DNA of 12,927 nt from Mucidula mucida (taxonomy: Eukaryota > Basidiomycota > Agaricomycetes > Agaricales > Physalacriaceae): positions 1-12,927 of the forward strand of contig JADNYV010000915.1 in NCBI GenBank assembly GCA_015501055.1, read 5' to 3'. Positions 1 to 8,830 of the stretch are shown here, piece after piece. Each line of letters starts with the position of its first letter. Positions within the stretch are counted from its first letter, which is position 1. Position numbers and translations under genes: made by a program. The notes below the pieces were generated by a model. That model was given only the letters and a program-made list of their open reading frames with translations, ran no database searches and had not been told where the DNA came from.

Positions 1-407
1 TTTCGAATGTGTCAATGTAATTGTTGATTGTTTTACTTTTGTTTTTGGGTCTAGATTAGGGTGGTGAAGTAAACCCTAGGTTTCCATACACCTCGGGTTT
101 ACATAACGGTATTGATACGGTATTGACCTCCGGGGGTTGGGACGTGGTTTTGAATACCGGCATGTGACTACTTCACGTGCTGGCGCTCAGAGAGCTGGAG
201 GTGGCGGGACTAAGGCGGGATGAAGGCGGCGGGGCGGGGCGCCACATCACTGTCCCGAGCACGTGCGGTATTGAATCGTTAGCAACGGTTTCCAATCTGG
301 GCTCCTGGGGGGTTGGTATCGTACCGTTACTAATCTCGGAGGTTTACTGCGACCCTACCCTACGACCTAGATGGCGACTGCAAAAAAACTCTCCTTTGGC
401 ATTGAAT
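1..407. other. Gene-free left edge with small repeats and E-box motifs
   Basis: No convincing coding exon is visible. It holds a tandem 11-mer (106-116 and 117-127, ACGGTATTGAT then ACGGTATTGAC), with the core CGGTATTGA again at 266-274. Two CACGTG E-box palindromes lie at 174-179 and 260-265. The A7 run at 382-388 is the minus-strand terminator of the adjacent tRNA. The open frame at 177-479 runs into the tRNA and looks like chance. Confidence 0.5.
382..388 (-). terminator. Pol III T7 terminator of the tRNA-Ile gene
   Basis: Seven consecutive A on the plus strand give T7 on the transcribed strand, about 20 nt past the tRNA 3' end at 408. A run of four or more T is the standard Pol III stop signal, so this supports the tRNA locus being, or having been, a transcription unit. 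Confidence 0.7.
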
Positions 408-498
408 TGGCCCAACGTGGGGATCGAACCCAAGAACCTTCGCGTTAACAACAGGGTTGTATTAGCACGAAGCTTCTAACGCCTGAGCTAGTCGGTCC
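408..498 (-). tRNA. tRNA-Ile (anticodon AAT) with a 14-nt intron, slightly degenerate
   Basis: Read on the minus strand from 498 to 408. The A box (TAGCTCAGGCG) and B box (GGTTCGATCCC) are good. The anticodon stem TCGTG/CGCGA closes the loop CTAATAA once a 14-nt intron (459-446) is removed. That intron sits one base 3' of the anticodon, the canonical nuclear tRNA intron site. Anticodon AAT is at 463-461, so it would decode isoleucine after A34-to-inosine editing. Oddities: the acceptor ends pair as 8 bp with an A-G mismatch, the D stem has a C-A pair, the T stem has a T-C mismatch, and the variable loop is one base longer than usual. CCA is not encoded as such and would be added. Either a functional divergent copy or a decaying one; the downstream T7 favours function. 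Confidence 0.75.
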
Positions 499-932
499 GA
501 TGGCCTTGTCAAAATGAGGCGTTACAACTCGTACACAACGTCTTTTATTCTGGAACTCATATAAAACTGTCAAGTATCTAAAGGGGACGAGAGCTAGGTG
601 AGGTATTATCTTAGCGCTTCGTGTAGGCACAATCTAAGCCAAGCTACCAGCTCGAGGCCGGTGTCAACAGGAGAATATTTGTGAATTGGCGTCGACACTC
701 TAAATATGCTGTGAGGTATCAGCGCGAGGCGTTGTCTCTACGTCGAGGAACACTTCATACAAGTCGGCCAGCTCTGCTCGTGTAAGCCACCCACGCTCCG
801 TTGTGGTAGAGGTTCAACGAAGAGAGAATATGAGAGGCATCCGGTAATTTGCCGGGCGGTTCCTTACGTTCCACTCTACTCCCACCAGGCGCGTAAATAC
901 CACCATGGATCGCCCAAACATCTTGAACAAGG
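499..932. other. Intergenic: tRNA upstream flank and MFS gene promoter region
   Basis: No exon with fungal-like protein content is seen on either strand. The open frames at 445-630 and 755-973 on the minus strand give low-complexity or chance peptides. The region must contain the promoter of the transporter starting at 933, but I see no clear TATA box. Confidence 0.5.
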
Positions 933-3407
933 ATGGCATCGACTACAATCTGGCTCTGGCCGTGCACAGGCAAGTCATATACCCGACTCCTCCAAATCGC
1001 GTCGGTGTCTGCGCTTGCGTTGTATGGCTGGTAAGTACTACTCAGGTGTTCAGGTACACTGACGCGCGACGATACATAGGGATGCTGGTATCATGGGAGG
1101 GTAATATCTAGACTAGCGATATTGACTTAGACTTATAGAGTCCTTGGCAGGATTTTGAACACGCCTCAGTTTGACGGACAGATTCACGCGGCGTCTACTG
1201 ATGTGACGAGCTTCATTTCTAGTGGTATTATCCTAGGTGTGTTAAGTATCCTCGTTGTCTTCTTTTTGGGATACAACATGGTTTTGGCATAGGCGACATC
1301 TTTGGCTGCGCTGTCATCGCGCCGCTCTCTTGGTCGCTTGGTCGCCGTGTGTCGATTTTGCTCTCGGTATGTTTTCATCAAAGGACGTTTCTGAAGATTG
1401 AGTCAAATTTCCTTCAGTGCTGGACAGCCCTCCTCGGTATCATCATCCAAACGGCGGCGGTCAACTCGACCATGATGATTATCGGTCGGGTCATTTTGGT
1501 CTGTCGCCTCCTAGCCTCCAAGGCAGTGCATCTCACGTTTGTCTCCAGGGCTTGGGCAATGGTGCTTTGTCTGCTGCCGTGCCTGTCTTTGTCCACGAAG
1601 CCTCCGTTATTGCTGTCGGTGATATTCATCATCCGAGTCTGTCCTTCCTTGGAGCTAAGGATGACCGAACAACTAAGGTCATGTGGAACATAGGCCTAGG
1701 TACGTCTCGTACTTACGGTTATAGTACTGACTGAATACTAGAACATTTTTATCTTATATTGTAGCGGTAGCCGCCATCTCCATCGTTGCATGGATTGGAT
1801 TCGGCGTCTATAAGAGCCGTAAGAATTGTTTTCACTTTCTCTCTTGCAATTGATCTGGAGTCGTACTTACTAGCATTCGAGAACGGGTGGAGAGTTCTCT
1901 TAGCATCTCAAGCCGTTTTCATTCTAATTCCAATCGTGATATTCCATGGTCTGTTTTCGTTCATACTAATCCTGTGAGATACATTGTCATTTTGATCCCA
2001 CCTACTTAGGTGTTCTCGAAAGCCCCCGCTGGCTCTACGCGAAAGGGCGCATCGAAGAAGGCGACGCCTCACTGGAGCGTCTGAATGGCAAAACGCTTGA
2101 CGATCCAGAGGTCAGAGCGCAGAAGGTTGAGCTTATAAGGGCATTGCGACTCGAGGCGGAAGATTCGGTTAGCATCAATCTGGCTGCTTTCTTCAAGAAG
2201 GATACGACGGAGGTTTGGATTGTGTAATGACTTTTGAGTCCGTTCAGGTCGTTCATCTTTATGGTAGACTAAGGTCATCCGACGCATCTGGGTCTCCTGG
2301 ATCCTCCAAGTTGGGAAGCCATTCTTCGGCGGGAGCCTCATTGTGTGTTGTTTTCTGTTCCTTCATTCCCGTCGAGTCTCATCAACAAGTTAGACGTACT
2401 GTGAGTGTTCTGCGACTCTGATGGCGGACTCACCGAGTCCGCTACTAGATGGCAAGTCAATCATCGGCACCTTACATTTCTCGACGGATATCACAGCGGT
2501 CGCCACTGCTGCTCTTAACTCCAGTACGCCGAATCACGTCCATGTTCCTCTCTGGTATGAATTTACAAAAATTGACAGTGGTTACTCTCGGCGTCGGTGA
2601 GTGCGTAGGTGCTACGTCAGTCATCAAACTCACACCTCTCGTGAGTCAGTTGTCAGCTTCTTCACCGTTCGACGCTTTGGACGTAGAGACATTCTACTGT
2701 TCGGTGCCTTGGTTCAGACATCCGCGATTTTCATCTTCACCATTCTCGGCAGTGAGTGCTCTTCTACCATGAGTTTACTTTCTTCTCTCATAACGCTGGC
2801 AACAGCGCTCCCTGTTCACCTGACGACTACTGCTACTCGTTGGGCGCAGATCGCTATGTTATTCTGGTTCGAAGCAGGTTCCGGATTGTCTTGGAGTGAG
2901 TTTGGTTTCTTCCGTCGAACGAATCGCTCATCAACAGTCTGGATGATATACCTCTATGCTATCGAGATTGTGCCCACTCGATACCGAGGTCAAGCTGGGG
3001 GTATAGGCAACGTCGGTACCTGGACCATGACTTTTGTGTTTGTGTACAGCGGACCAATTGCGATTCAGGATGTTGGAATCAAGTTTTTCATTCTCTTCAT
3101 TCTCGGTAATGGGCGCAATTCTATGTTCAGAGATTGTGTCTGACTGTCTTTCACTAGGTGGCTCGATCGTTACTCTGCTTGTCTATCTCTGTGAGTCTTC
3201 AAGTATTTTGTTGGCTGAGGTTATGGCTCAATTCATCTGTTCACAGTCGTGAAGGAGACCAAAGGGATGAGCCTTGAGGAAATTGACTTGCTCTGGGCGT
3301 CGGCAGATTACAAGGCGAGACATCAGGATGCTCTCGCTTTGGAAAGGTTGGAGGCTTTGTACGATAAAGGAGGACGGGTCTCCGCCGCTACCAAGGTTGT
3401 AGAGTAA
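933..3407 (+). CDS. MFS sugar transporter (hexose/disaccharide permease family), about 18 exons, about 505 aa
   Basis: Predicted plasma-membrane sugar:proton symporter of the fungal sugar-porter family; substrate not determinable. Exons by hand: 933-1030, 1080-1100, 1151-1236, 1293-1366, 1418-1498, 1549-1605, 1660-1699, 1765-1818, 1874-1948, 2010-2212, 2274-2342, 2394-2400, 2449-2554, 2657-2751, 2806-2895, 2938-3105, 3158-3190, 3247-3407; total 1518 nt. Family motifs in order: TGKSYTRLL and YGWDAGIMGGILNTPQF (about 12-47), LGRRVS (84-89), IIGRVI (114-119), ESPRWLYAKGR (199-209), VRRFGRRD (328-335), EIVPTRYRG (395-403) and VKETKGMSLEEID near the C-terminus. ATG 933 is chosen because it opens in frame with these motifs. 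Least certain parts: exon 1606-1659 could be retained (54 nt, in frame), and the junctions from 2394 to 2657. The usual RG after the central PVF...E.S segment is not evident. Confidence 0.88.
2394..2400 (+). other. Predicted 7-nt microexon of the MFS gene
   Basis: ACGTACT lies between two credible introns: 2343-2393 (gtgtgt...ttag, 51 nt) and 2401-2448 (gtgagt...ctag, 48 nt). Inclusion keeps the frame and creates Ile-Thr-Tyr-Tyr, matching the conserved A(I/V)TYY segment of sugar porters. Skipping it would break the frame. Confidence 0.6.
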
Positions 3408-3986
3408 AGTGGCGGTCCATAATCTAAATCTGTTTCGCCCAAGAATGCACGTGTTGTCCTTATGCTGCTGGACATTCTAATCTCTGGGATATGACGCTGA
3501 TGTACAGGATCCTCGTTAACTTGAAAACATGTAGTTTCATAAGGTGGCAGTTTATTGAACCTTGTTATGAATGAATGAATGGATGCTTCTTCAATGGATG
3601 AATAGGTGGCACACAAATTCAATTTGCCTTGCCGCAATCCCGCATGTTGGTACCATATTTGCGATAGTTGAAGATTATCGATAGGCGCCACTCTCTGAGA
3701 ACGTGGACCCACAAATCTATTTCTGACGTCAGTTCTTGTTGCAATTTCATGCCAATCTGACGCGTGGCGAGATAAATGTTCTCCGCAGTGTATGCGTTCG
3801 AACTCTACGGTTCTGCTTGACGTACTATGCCTCGACGTTTTTATGAGACGGAAAGTGGAGGAGCTGAAGCTGTACATCAATTGAACGGCCTAACGGCATT
3901 CTATCACCGCCTATATCAAAAGGAGCCGGCTTAATCGCGTGTCTAAAGACACACCTTTCCCTTCCCTCCTCCCTCCCTCCTTGAAC
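3408..3986. other. Intergenic between MFS and noxR-like genes
   Basis: Holds the MFS 3' flank and the noxR promoter. A small (ATGA)3 repeat lies at 3567-3578. A long antisense open frame (3880-3323) overlaps the MFS last exon but has no recognisable protein features. Promoter elements are listed separately. Confidence 0.5.
3912..3982 (+). promoter_or_regulatory. Core promoter of the noxR-like gene with palindrome and pyrimidine tract
   Basis: TATATCAAA at 3912-3920 is a TATA-like element about 67 bp before the ATG. A perfect inverted repeat GTGTCT-AA-AGACAC follows at 3939-3952. A pure 29-nt pyrimidine tract at 3954-3982 ends four bases before ATG 3987; such CT tracts commonly mark transcription starts in fungi. 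This supports ATG 3987 as the start, and no in-frame upstream ATG is present. Function of the palindrome is inference. Confidence 0.55.
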
Positions 3987-5713
3987 ATGGCATTGGCCGC
4001 CTTCAAGGTCCAGCTCCGCACATGGGAGACCGCTCTAAGCAACTATGAGCAGCAGAATTATGACAAGGCGCTGGTTCTCTTTGAAGTGCGTTTAATTCGT
4101 AACTGCTGTAGACGTCGTGGTGTCCTCACCTGGGCTTTAGGAAATTGCAGATTCCGGTAAACCCTGTATGAACATGGCGCTTATCCATCGTGAAAGGGGC
4201 GAGTTGGAGCAGGCGCTGCATTGGATGACGCTGGCGATTGCTATGGATCCGTCGCTGGCTGTCGCGTACGAGATATCTCCTCCCAATCATGGACTTTTGC
4301 TCATAGTACATACAGATACTTTGAACGAGGATTCTGTTACTTTTCGTTGGGCATGAAGCAAGAGGCCCTGGATGACTTTAGTGATGCCGCTCTGCGAATG
4401 AGAGGTGATCGGGACGTGTAAGCCGCCCCTGCCAACTATCATCATTGGAGCTCATCATCATTTGTACAGCGATTACGATGAACAAGGCCTCCGATACAAG
4501 CTGTACGCCGCCGAGATTCTGTTCAACAAGGGTGTCTTGTTGCTCCAACTCGGCCGGCAGTCTGATGGGCTCGCGTGTCTGGGGAAAGCTGTTCTAAAAA
4601 AAGTGCTACCGTCCCATCATACGATGCACGAGACGCTAGCGTACCCGGACAGAAAGTATGACCTATATAAACTTGTGAGTGACTTCATTATCCGTACCTT
4701 ATTAGCCCCTTCTCCACCAATCTTCCCAGGCTTATACCTCTTTCTCTTTAGCCTACAGGTATACTCTTCCGACCTACAGACAGCAAGATGAAATTCCTCG
4801 AAGAGTACGATGATATCCTCGACCAGCCCATCCTCCACAAAAAGAGCCAGAGCCTCAGCCTCAGCCTCAGCACGCAGGATCTCCCCGGTGGTCTCTCCTC
4901 CTCCCATCGCAAGGCCAGCAGCGCCATATCCTTCACCACCACCCTCGCGCCCTCGGAATCGGCAGTCTACACACCCACTGCCAGCATACGAAGCGCCCCT
5001 CCCAAGCGAAGACCTACCATCACTAGGCGGCATACGCTGCAATCCGGCAGTGTCGTCCCGTCCACGACGCGCGTGGAGCTCGAGCGCCAGATGGGCAAAG
5101 ACCTCCTCATCCCGACGACCGAGATATCGACCATCCCATGCGCGGGGCTCCGCATCACGCACGGCGCGCTCACCGACCTCATGGCGTTCCGCTTCGTTGT
5201 CTCCCTCGACCAGAGGATGACATTCCTCGCGCCGCGCCGGTCTGTCGTCGCCAATTTTATTCTGGACACTGGGCTTGGGAGATCTGTGATCCCTCCGGAG
5301 ACCCTGTTGGCGTTGGGGTATACGGGGCGTTTGACGCGTGAGTTTTGCCTGCTGTTCACGATGCGATTGATGCTGATGGGATGCTCTGGCAGCTGGAACG
5401 GAAGTGTCGATGATTGTACAGGGCGTCAAGACGAGATGCATCGTTGGTGAACAGGGCGACGCGGGGCGGCTGGCTAATGGGTTCTTGACCTCTGGGTCGT
5501 TAACGTTCCATTTTGATTCGGCTATGGATGCACCGATACTCTATGGTACGTCGTTCGATGTTTGAATGATGCTGGTAGTGACATCGGTCTGTAGTGGCTG
5601 ATCAACTGGCTTCACATCATTTTATTCCGCGCACGGTAGAACCGAGTTCGAAACGGATGTCTCTTAAAGAGATTATGGCATCCTTGATTTCGTTCCGGAA
5701 ACAGCTTGCTTGA
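3987..5713 (+). CDS. noxR: NoxR/p67phox-like NADPH-oxidase regulator fused to a retropepsin-like DTG domain, 7 exons, about 462 aa
   Basis: Exons: 3987-4085, 4141-4265, 4316-4417, 4470-4674, 4752-5337, 5393-5545, 5595-5713 (1389 nt, all phases consistent). Residues 1-177 form TPR repeats as in fungal NoxR and animal p67phox, the cytosolic activator of NOX enzymes. MRGDRDVDYDEQGLRYKLYA (103-122) matches the p67phox hairpin that binds Rac; R104 sits where the p67phox Rac-contact Arg lies. LPTGILFRPTDSKM (177-190) matches the start of the NOX activation segment. Residues about 200-290 are a disordered Ser/Pro linker containing (SL)3. From about 295 to 462, LLIPTTEIS, the motif FILDTGLGRSVIPP (D349-T350-G351) and GRLANGFLTSGSLTFHFD (397-414) fit a clan AA retropepsin-like fold. 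No PB1 or SH3 domain is seen. Leu follows DTG where Ala or Ser is usual, so catalysis is uncertain. The TPR call is strong; the protease-fold call is inference. Confidence 0.87.
4851..4868 (+). repeat. In-frame hexanucleotide repeat (AGCCTC)3
   Basis: Three perfect copies of AGCCTC encode Ser-Leu repeats in the linker between the TPR/activation half and the DTG half of the noxR-like protein. The unit is a multiple of three, so length change would not shift the frame. Confidence 0.85.
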
Positions 5714-6014
5714 GGCGCATTGGATGTTGGATTTTCTGCTTTGTTACTACTGGATCTACATATCTAAAGGACGGACTTGGGTTACTCAATGTATTTACTA
5801 CCATCATGCGCGAATTTAGGTTGCATCATTTATACAAGTTTGTGATAAAGATGTTCGTGAGGCGCAATTGACAGACTAATGTTATAGGTGGATAAATGTC
5901 ATTACTCTACAATATCATAAGAGAACATGTACAAACTGTTCAAGAAAAGACGATATACAGGTACAGTGTGTCCAGGTACTTACTACAAAAGCAAAAGCAG
6001 ATAGGGTACATTAC
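5714..6014. other. Convergent 3' region between noxR-like and membrane-protein genes
   Basis: About 300 bp AT-richer sequence separating two convergent stop codons (5713 plus, 6015 minus). It should contain both 3' UTRs. No gene, RNA or repeat is visible. Confidence 0.6.
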
Positions 6015-6784
6015 TCAAATAGACTCGATGAATTTCGTTCCACCACTAAAGGTGCGGTTCGTGGATTGAGTAGACGACTTTCGCGGGTCGTTACTACTAC
6101 TACGGAAAGGACTCTCGGGGCGAGAGGTAGTCATGGGTTCTGGCGATAAGACACGCGGAGGAGTGTCATTATCCGAGGAGGCGCCGCTGTGGTACATGAT
6201 GTAGTTGTGGTCCAAAGAGGCGCGGGGGGAGGGGAACGCGGGCATCTTGGTGGTGCCCAAGTCAAAGTGCACACTCGACGCCGAGTCTGCGGTTGTGGGG
6301 AAGGGAGGTCGGAACGGCGAATCAATGTGCTCCGAGTACGACATTTCCATCATCCCTCGAGATGTCGTCCTCCCCTCGTCGAGGGATTCAGTGTCCCATT
6401 CATCGGCCGTCCCCGCCTGGACCCAGCCCTGCGTCCCTCCCTCCGCAGCGCTCTTCGGCTTGCCCGAGGAGAATATGTGCGCGACCTTGGTGGTCCATGG
6501 GGGGCTGGCGCCGAGGTACTTTGCGTTCACCTCCTCGCGGTGCTTGCGCCTGCGATGCGCTCGTTCCGTCTCTGACGGATCGCGGTCGCGCAGGAGCAGG
6601 AATATTGCGGTACATGAGATTGCAATCACGAGGCATAGGCATACGACTAGTGCGATGAATCCTGTGGGGGGTGGGGGGTGGGCGATCAGTAAATACATAC
6701 TTTATGTTTCATTCATTGGTGCTTACCGCCCACGGAACCGCCTATTTTGGGAGCACCTCGTTTCTCGTATTGGTTGTCATTCAT
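6015..6784 (-). CDS. Single-pass membrane protein with disordered Ser/Pro-rich cytosolic tail, about 234 aa
   Basis: Exon 1 is 6784-6727 and exon 2 is 6661-6015, joined by a 65-nt intron (6726-6662; donor gtaagc, acceptor cacag after a C-rich run); 705 nt in frame. The short N-terminus (MNDNQYEKRGAPKIGGSVGG) leads into one strongly hydrophobic helix, about residues 21-45 (FIALVVCLCLVIAISCTAIF and following). An Arg/Lys-rich stop-transfer follows (RAHRRRKHREE). The remaining roughly 170 residues are polar, rich in Ser, Pro and Thr, and look disordered. No signal peptide precedes the helix, so it may act as a signal anchor. No catalytic motif is visible and I do not recognise the function; a membrane-anchored adaptor or phospho-regulated protein would be speculation. 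ATG 6784 is chosen because it is in frame with the anchor exon. Confidence 0.8.
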
Positions 6785-8740
6785 CGGGGCGTACGTCGGC
6801 AGGACTCCTTGGATTTATTGGATTGGGGGTAGGTTTTTTGGAGGAGAAAGCTGAAATGGCCCCGGGGTGGTAGAAAGAACAAAAAAGACACCAGTGCAAG
6901 CCTGCTGCAATGCCAATGCGGTAGATTAGAACCAGGAAACTGATTGCAGCAGAGTGTAGTAGTAGTAGGAAAACGCCTAGGAGACCAGTGGCAGGAGCGC
7001 TGCCAGTGGGCAGTGGTCAATTGATGTAAAACGTCATGGGAAGGGGGGGAGGCTTAGTATGGAAGAATATTCTCACACGCCTCCATTCTCGGTTTTCTCC
7101 GGCTCGTTCTGTCACTTGTGACTGTAGGCTTCTTTGGAACAACCTCGCGTCAAATAGATATCGGAACACAATGCTCTGGATGGGCTCCCGCAGTCATTTT
7201 TCTCTGTAGAAGGACACCGCCCGCGAGATCCATTGTTCGACCCTTCGACATGGCTATTGTGTGAAGCTCCCCCCCATATGGCGGTCAATAGCTTGCAGAT
7301 ACTCCGACTCGTGACTATTGAAGGTCTCCGTCTGCGACCAGTATGATTTTAGTTCATCCCGCCAGTGATATTCATTTAGCATCAGACTCGTATTCAAGGT
7401 TGTCCTTGCCGCCTGATTCTTCGTCCTGCACTTAAGCATGCTCAAGTTCTATCTCAAGCTTCTACTAATACCGGGCCGCGTACGGCTGTACGGGAAACCG
7501 ACGGTACTCATTCGTCCAGGACATCTACTTGGCGCGCGCCTACTGCAGCTCTTTGAGCCTACCCGATTAGGTCTTCGTAAAGGTTAGCGTTGGGCACGCA
7601 AAATTGAAGTACCGCTGATTCTACTAGTGCTTCTCAAAGGGCCATCTTTCAGGTTGAAAGCGCGATAAATGTTATTGAGTCCGAGGGTGCACAATTGAGA
7701 TGATGGCTCAGTGATGGCCCGGGATCTACAACGACACCCAACGTCAATATGTCGTCAGCCCTGTGGATGCGTTCCAGTAGCTGAGCTCCAGGTACTTGTG
7801 CCCTTGCTTACACTGGTTCATGAAAGCACGAACCTCCATCCTGTAAGTGCGCAGTGCATTACTTTCTCTTCAATTCAAGTTCCAAAGATCTATAGAACTT
7901 TGAAGCCCTAGGCCTAATTCGTCGAACAATGATATAACGGCGCCAGTGTGCTGGATTTACACATGGAATATCGAAATCGCTTAAAGAGCGGACTTTAGAA
8001 AGTCAAGTCGCGCGCCTTTCATGAGAACGCCGTGTGGTGTCTACCGCGTGTCAACCTCGAGCTTGGACAAATATATGTCTACACATCAAGGCTAGGTCCC
8101 TTCTGACGAGCGTTCTATCCCAGTCCCTGAAATCACTGCACCATATGTCAATCAACTTCCACAAGACAAATTCGTAAAATAGTAATGACCCTCGAACTCA
8201 AACCTTCCATTTCTGGAGAATGGGTGTTGGTGGTCCGGCTGGATCTTTCTTTGCTGACGCAGGCCCCCTCGCTGTCAGTGACTCCATTACACTAGTGCGC
8301 CACATTCTGAATTCATCTACGAGCTTGGCGACATTAGGAGGAGGCACACACAAACAACAGATTCCGCACGAGGTAAGCGGCTGCCGGCGGTAAGTTTAAC
8401 TATTAGATCGAGCTGACTTTTTCACGGCAAGTGACCGATTCGTCATCCTTTTCCTAGTCCTGATCTTTGTGAGACACGGGCTCGTTGTTCTTTCTTTCAC
8501 CGCTCATACAGTACTGATGGTCCTTACTTTCTTCTCAGTACCTCTGGGGCCAAATTCACGCGAGCTATTGTGAACGCACAAGAACGACCCCAATAACTCT
8601 CGTAATAGCCTTGATCAACAAACGAACGCCTCCTGCCCTGACCGATCATGATCGACTGACTATCTTGAAATCTCGAGATTTTCCAAAGAGGTCAAGGACC
8701 TCAGGCTATTTGGCCGGCTTATTTTGCCGAATCGAAATCT
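6785..8740. other. Long divergent intergenic region
   Basis: About 2 kb separates the divergent membrane-protein and HMG-box genes. It includes inverted repeats at 6902-6952 and 6989-7005 near the former. Open frames at 7254-7445 (minus), 7711-7911 (plus) and 8660-8911 (minus) give peptides without recognisable features. A weak tRNA-like stretch at 8187-8302 (minus) was rejected. Possible 5' UTR introns for the HMG gene could lie near 8370-8460 (gtaagc near 8373, ttcctag near 8457), unproven. Confidence 0.45.
6902..6952. repeat. 10-bp perfect inverted repeat upstream of the membrane-protein gene
   Basis: CTGCTGCAAT at 6902-6911 and its exact complement ATTGCAGCAG at 6943-6952, separated by 31 nt, lie 118-168 bp upstream of ATG 6784 (minus gene). 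This could form a stem in a leader RNA or be paired protein sites. Confidence 0.7.
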
Positions 8741-8779
8741 CCGTGGACATCGAGGTTCCTCGAGAGCCTTTATATTTAA
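8643..8779 (+). promoter_or_regulatory. HMG-box gene promoter: three perfect palindromes and a TATA element
   Basis: Palindromes are CGATCATGATCG (8643-8654), AAATCTCGAGATTT (8668-8681) and TCGAGG-TT-CCTCGA (8750-8763). The last ends 7 bp before TATATTTAA at 8771-8779, which is about 52 bp before ATG 8831. A TTTC-rich pyrimidine tract at 8800-8818 is the likely start region. The sequence features are certain; the regulatory role is inference. Confidence 0.5.
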
Positions 8780-8830
8780 TTGTCCATTGTTTTCCGGCAC
8801 TCTTTCTTTCTTTCTCTTGCCATCCCACAA

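Noticed and set aside
60..95. Telomere-like TTAGGG and CCCTAG near the left edge
   Set aside because: Only single, non-tandem occurrences in opposite orientations; no array.
905..1111. Open frame from ATG 905 as the transporter N-terminus
   Set aside because: It is out of frame with the YGWDAG motif; ATG 933 gives the family-like N-terminus and correct splice phase.
3323..3880. 185-aa minus-strand open frame overlapping the MFS last exon
   Set aside because: No recognisable motif or hydrophobic pattern, and it is partly antisense to the strongly supported ETKG-containing exon.
3939..3986. Upstream extension of the noxR-like protein
   Set aside because: It would begin at GTG within the promoter palindrome and translate the pyrimidine tract; ATG 3987 matches the NoxR N-terminus.
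4617..5441. 274-aa minus-strand open frame
   Set aside because: It is antisense to the GC-rich exons of the noxR-like gene, whose frame carries recognisable motifs; the antisense peptide has no domain-like features.
8187..8302. Minus-strand tRNA or SINE-like head (A-box-like TGGCGCACTAGTGTAATGG, B-box-like GAGTTCGAGGGTC)
   Set aside because: No acceptor stem closes, the T stem does not pair, and box spacing is too long. No tail or flanking duplications were seen.
8780..8830. Upstream extension of the HMG-box protein
   Set aside because: The extension would start at a TTG codon inside the pyrimidine-rich start region; ATG 8831 is the first in-frame ATG.
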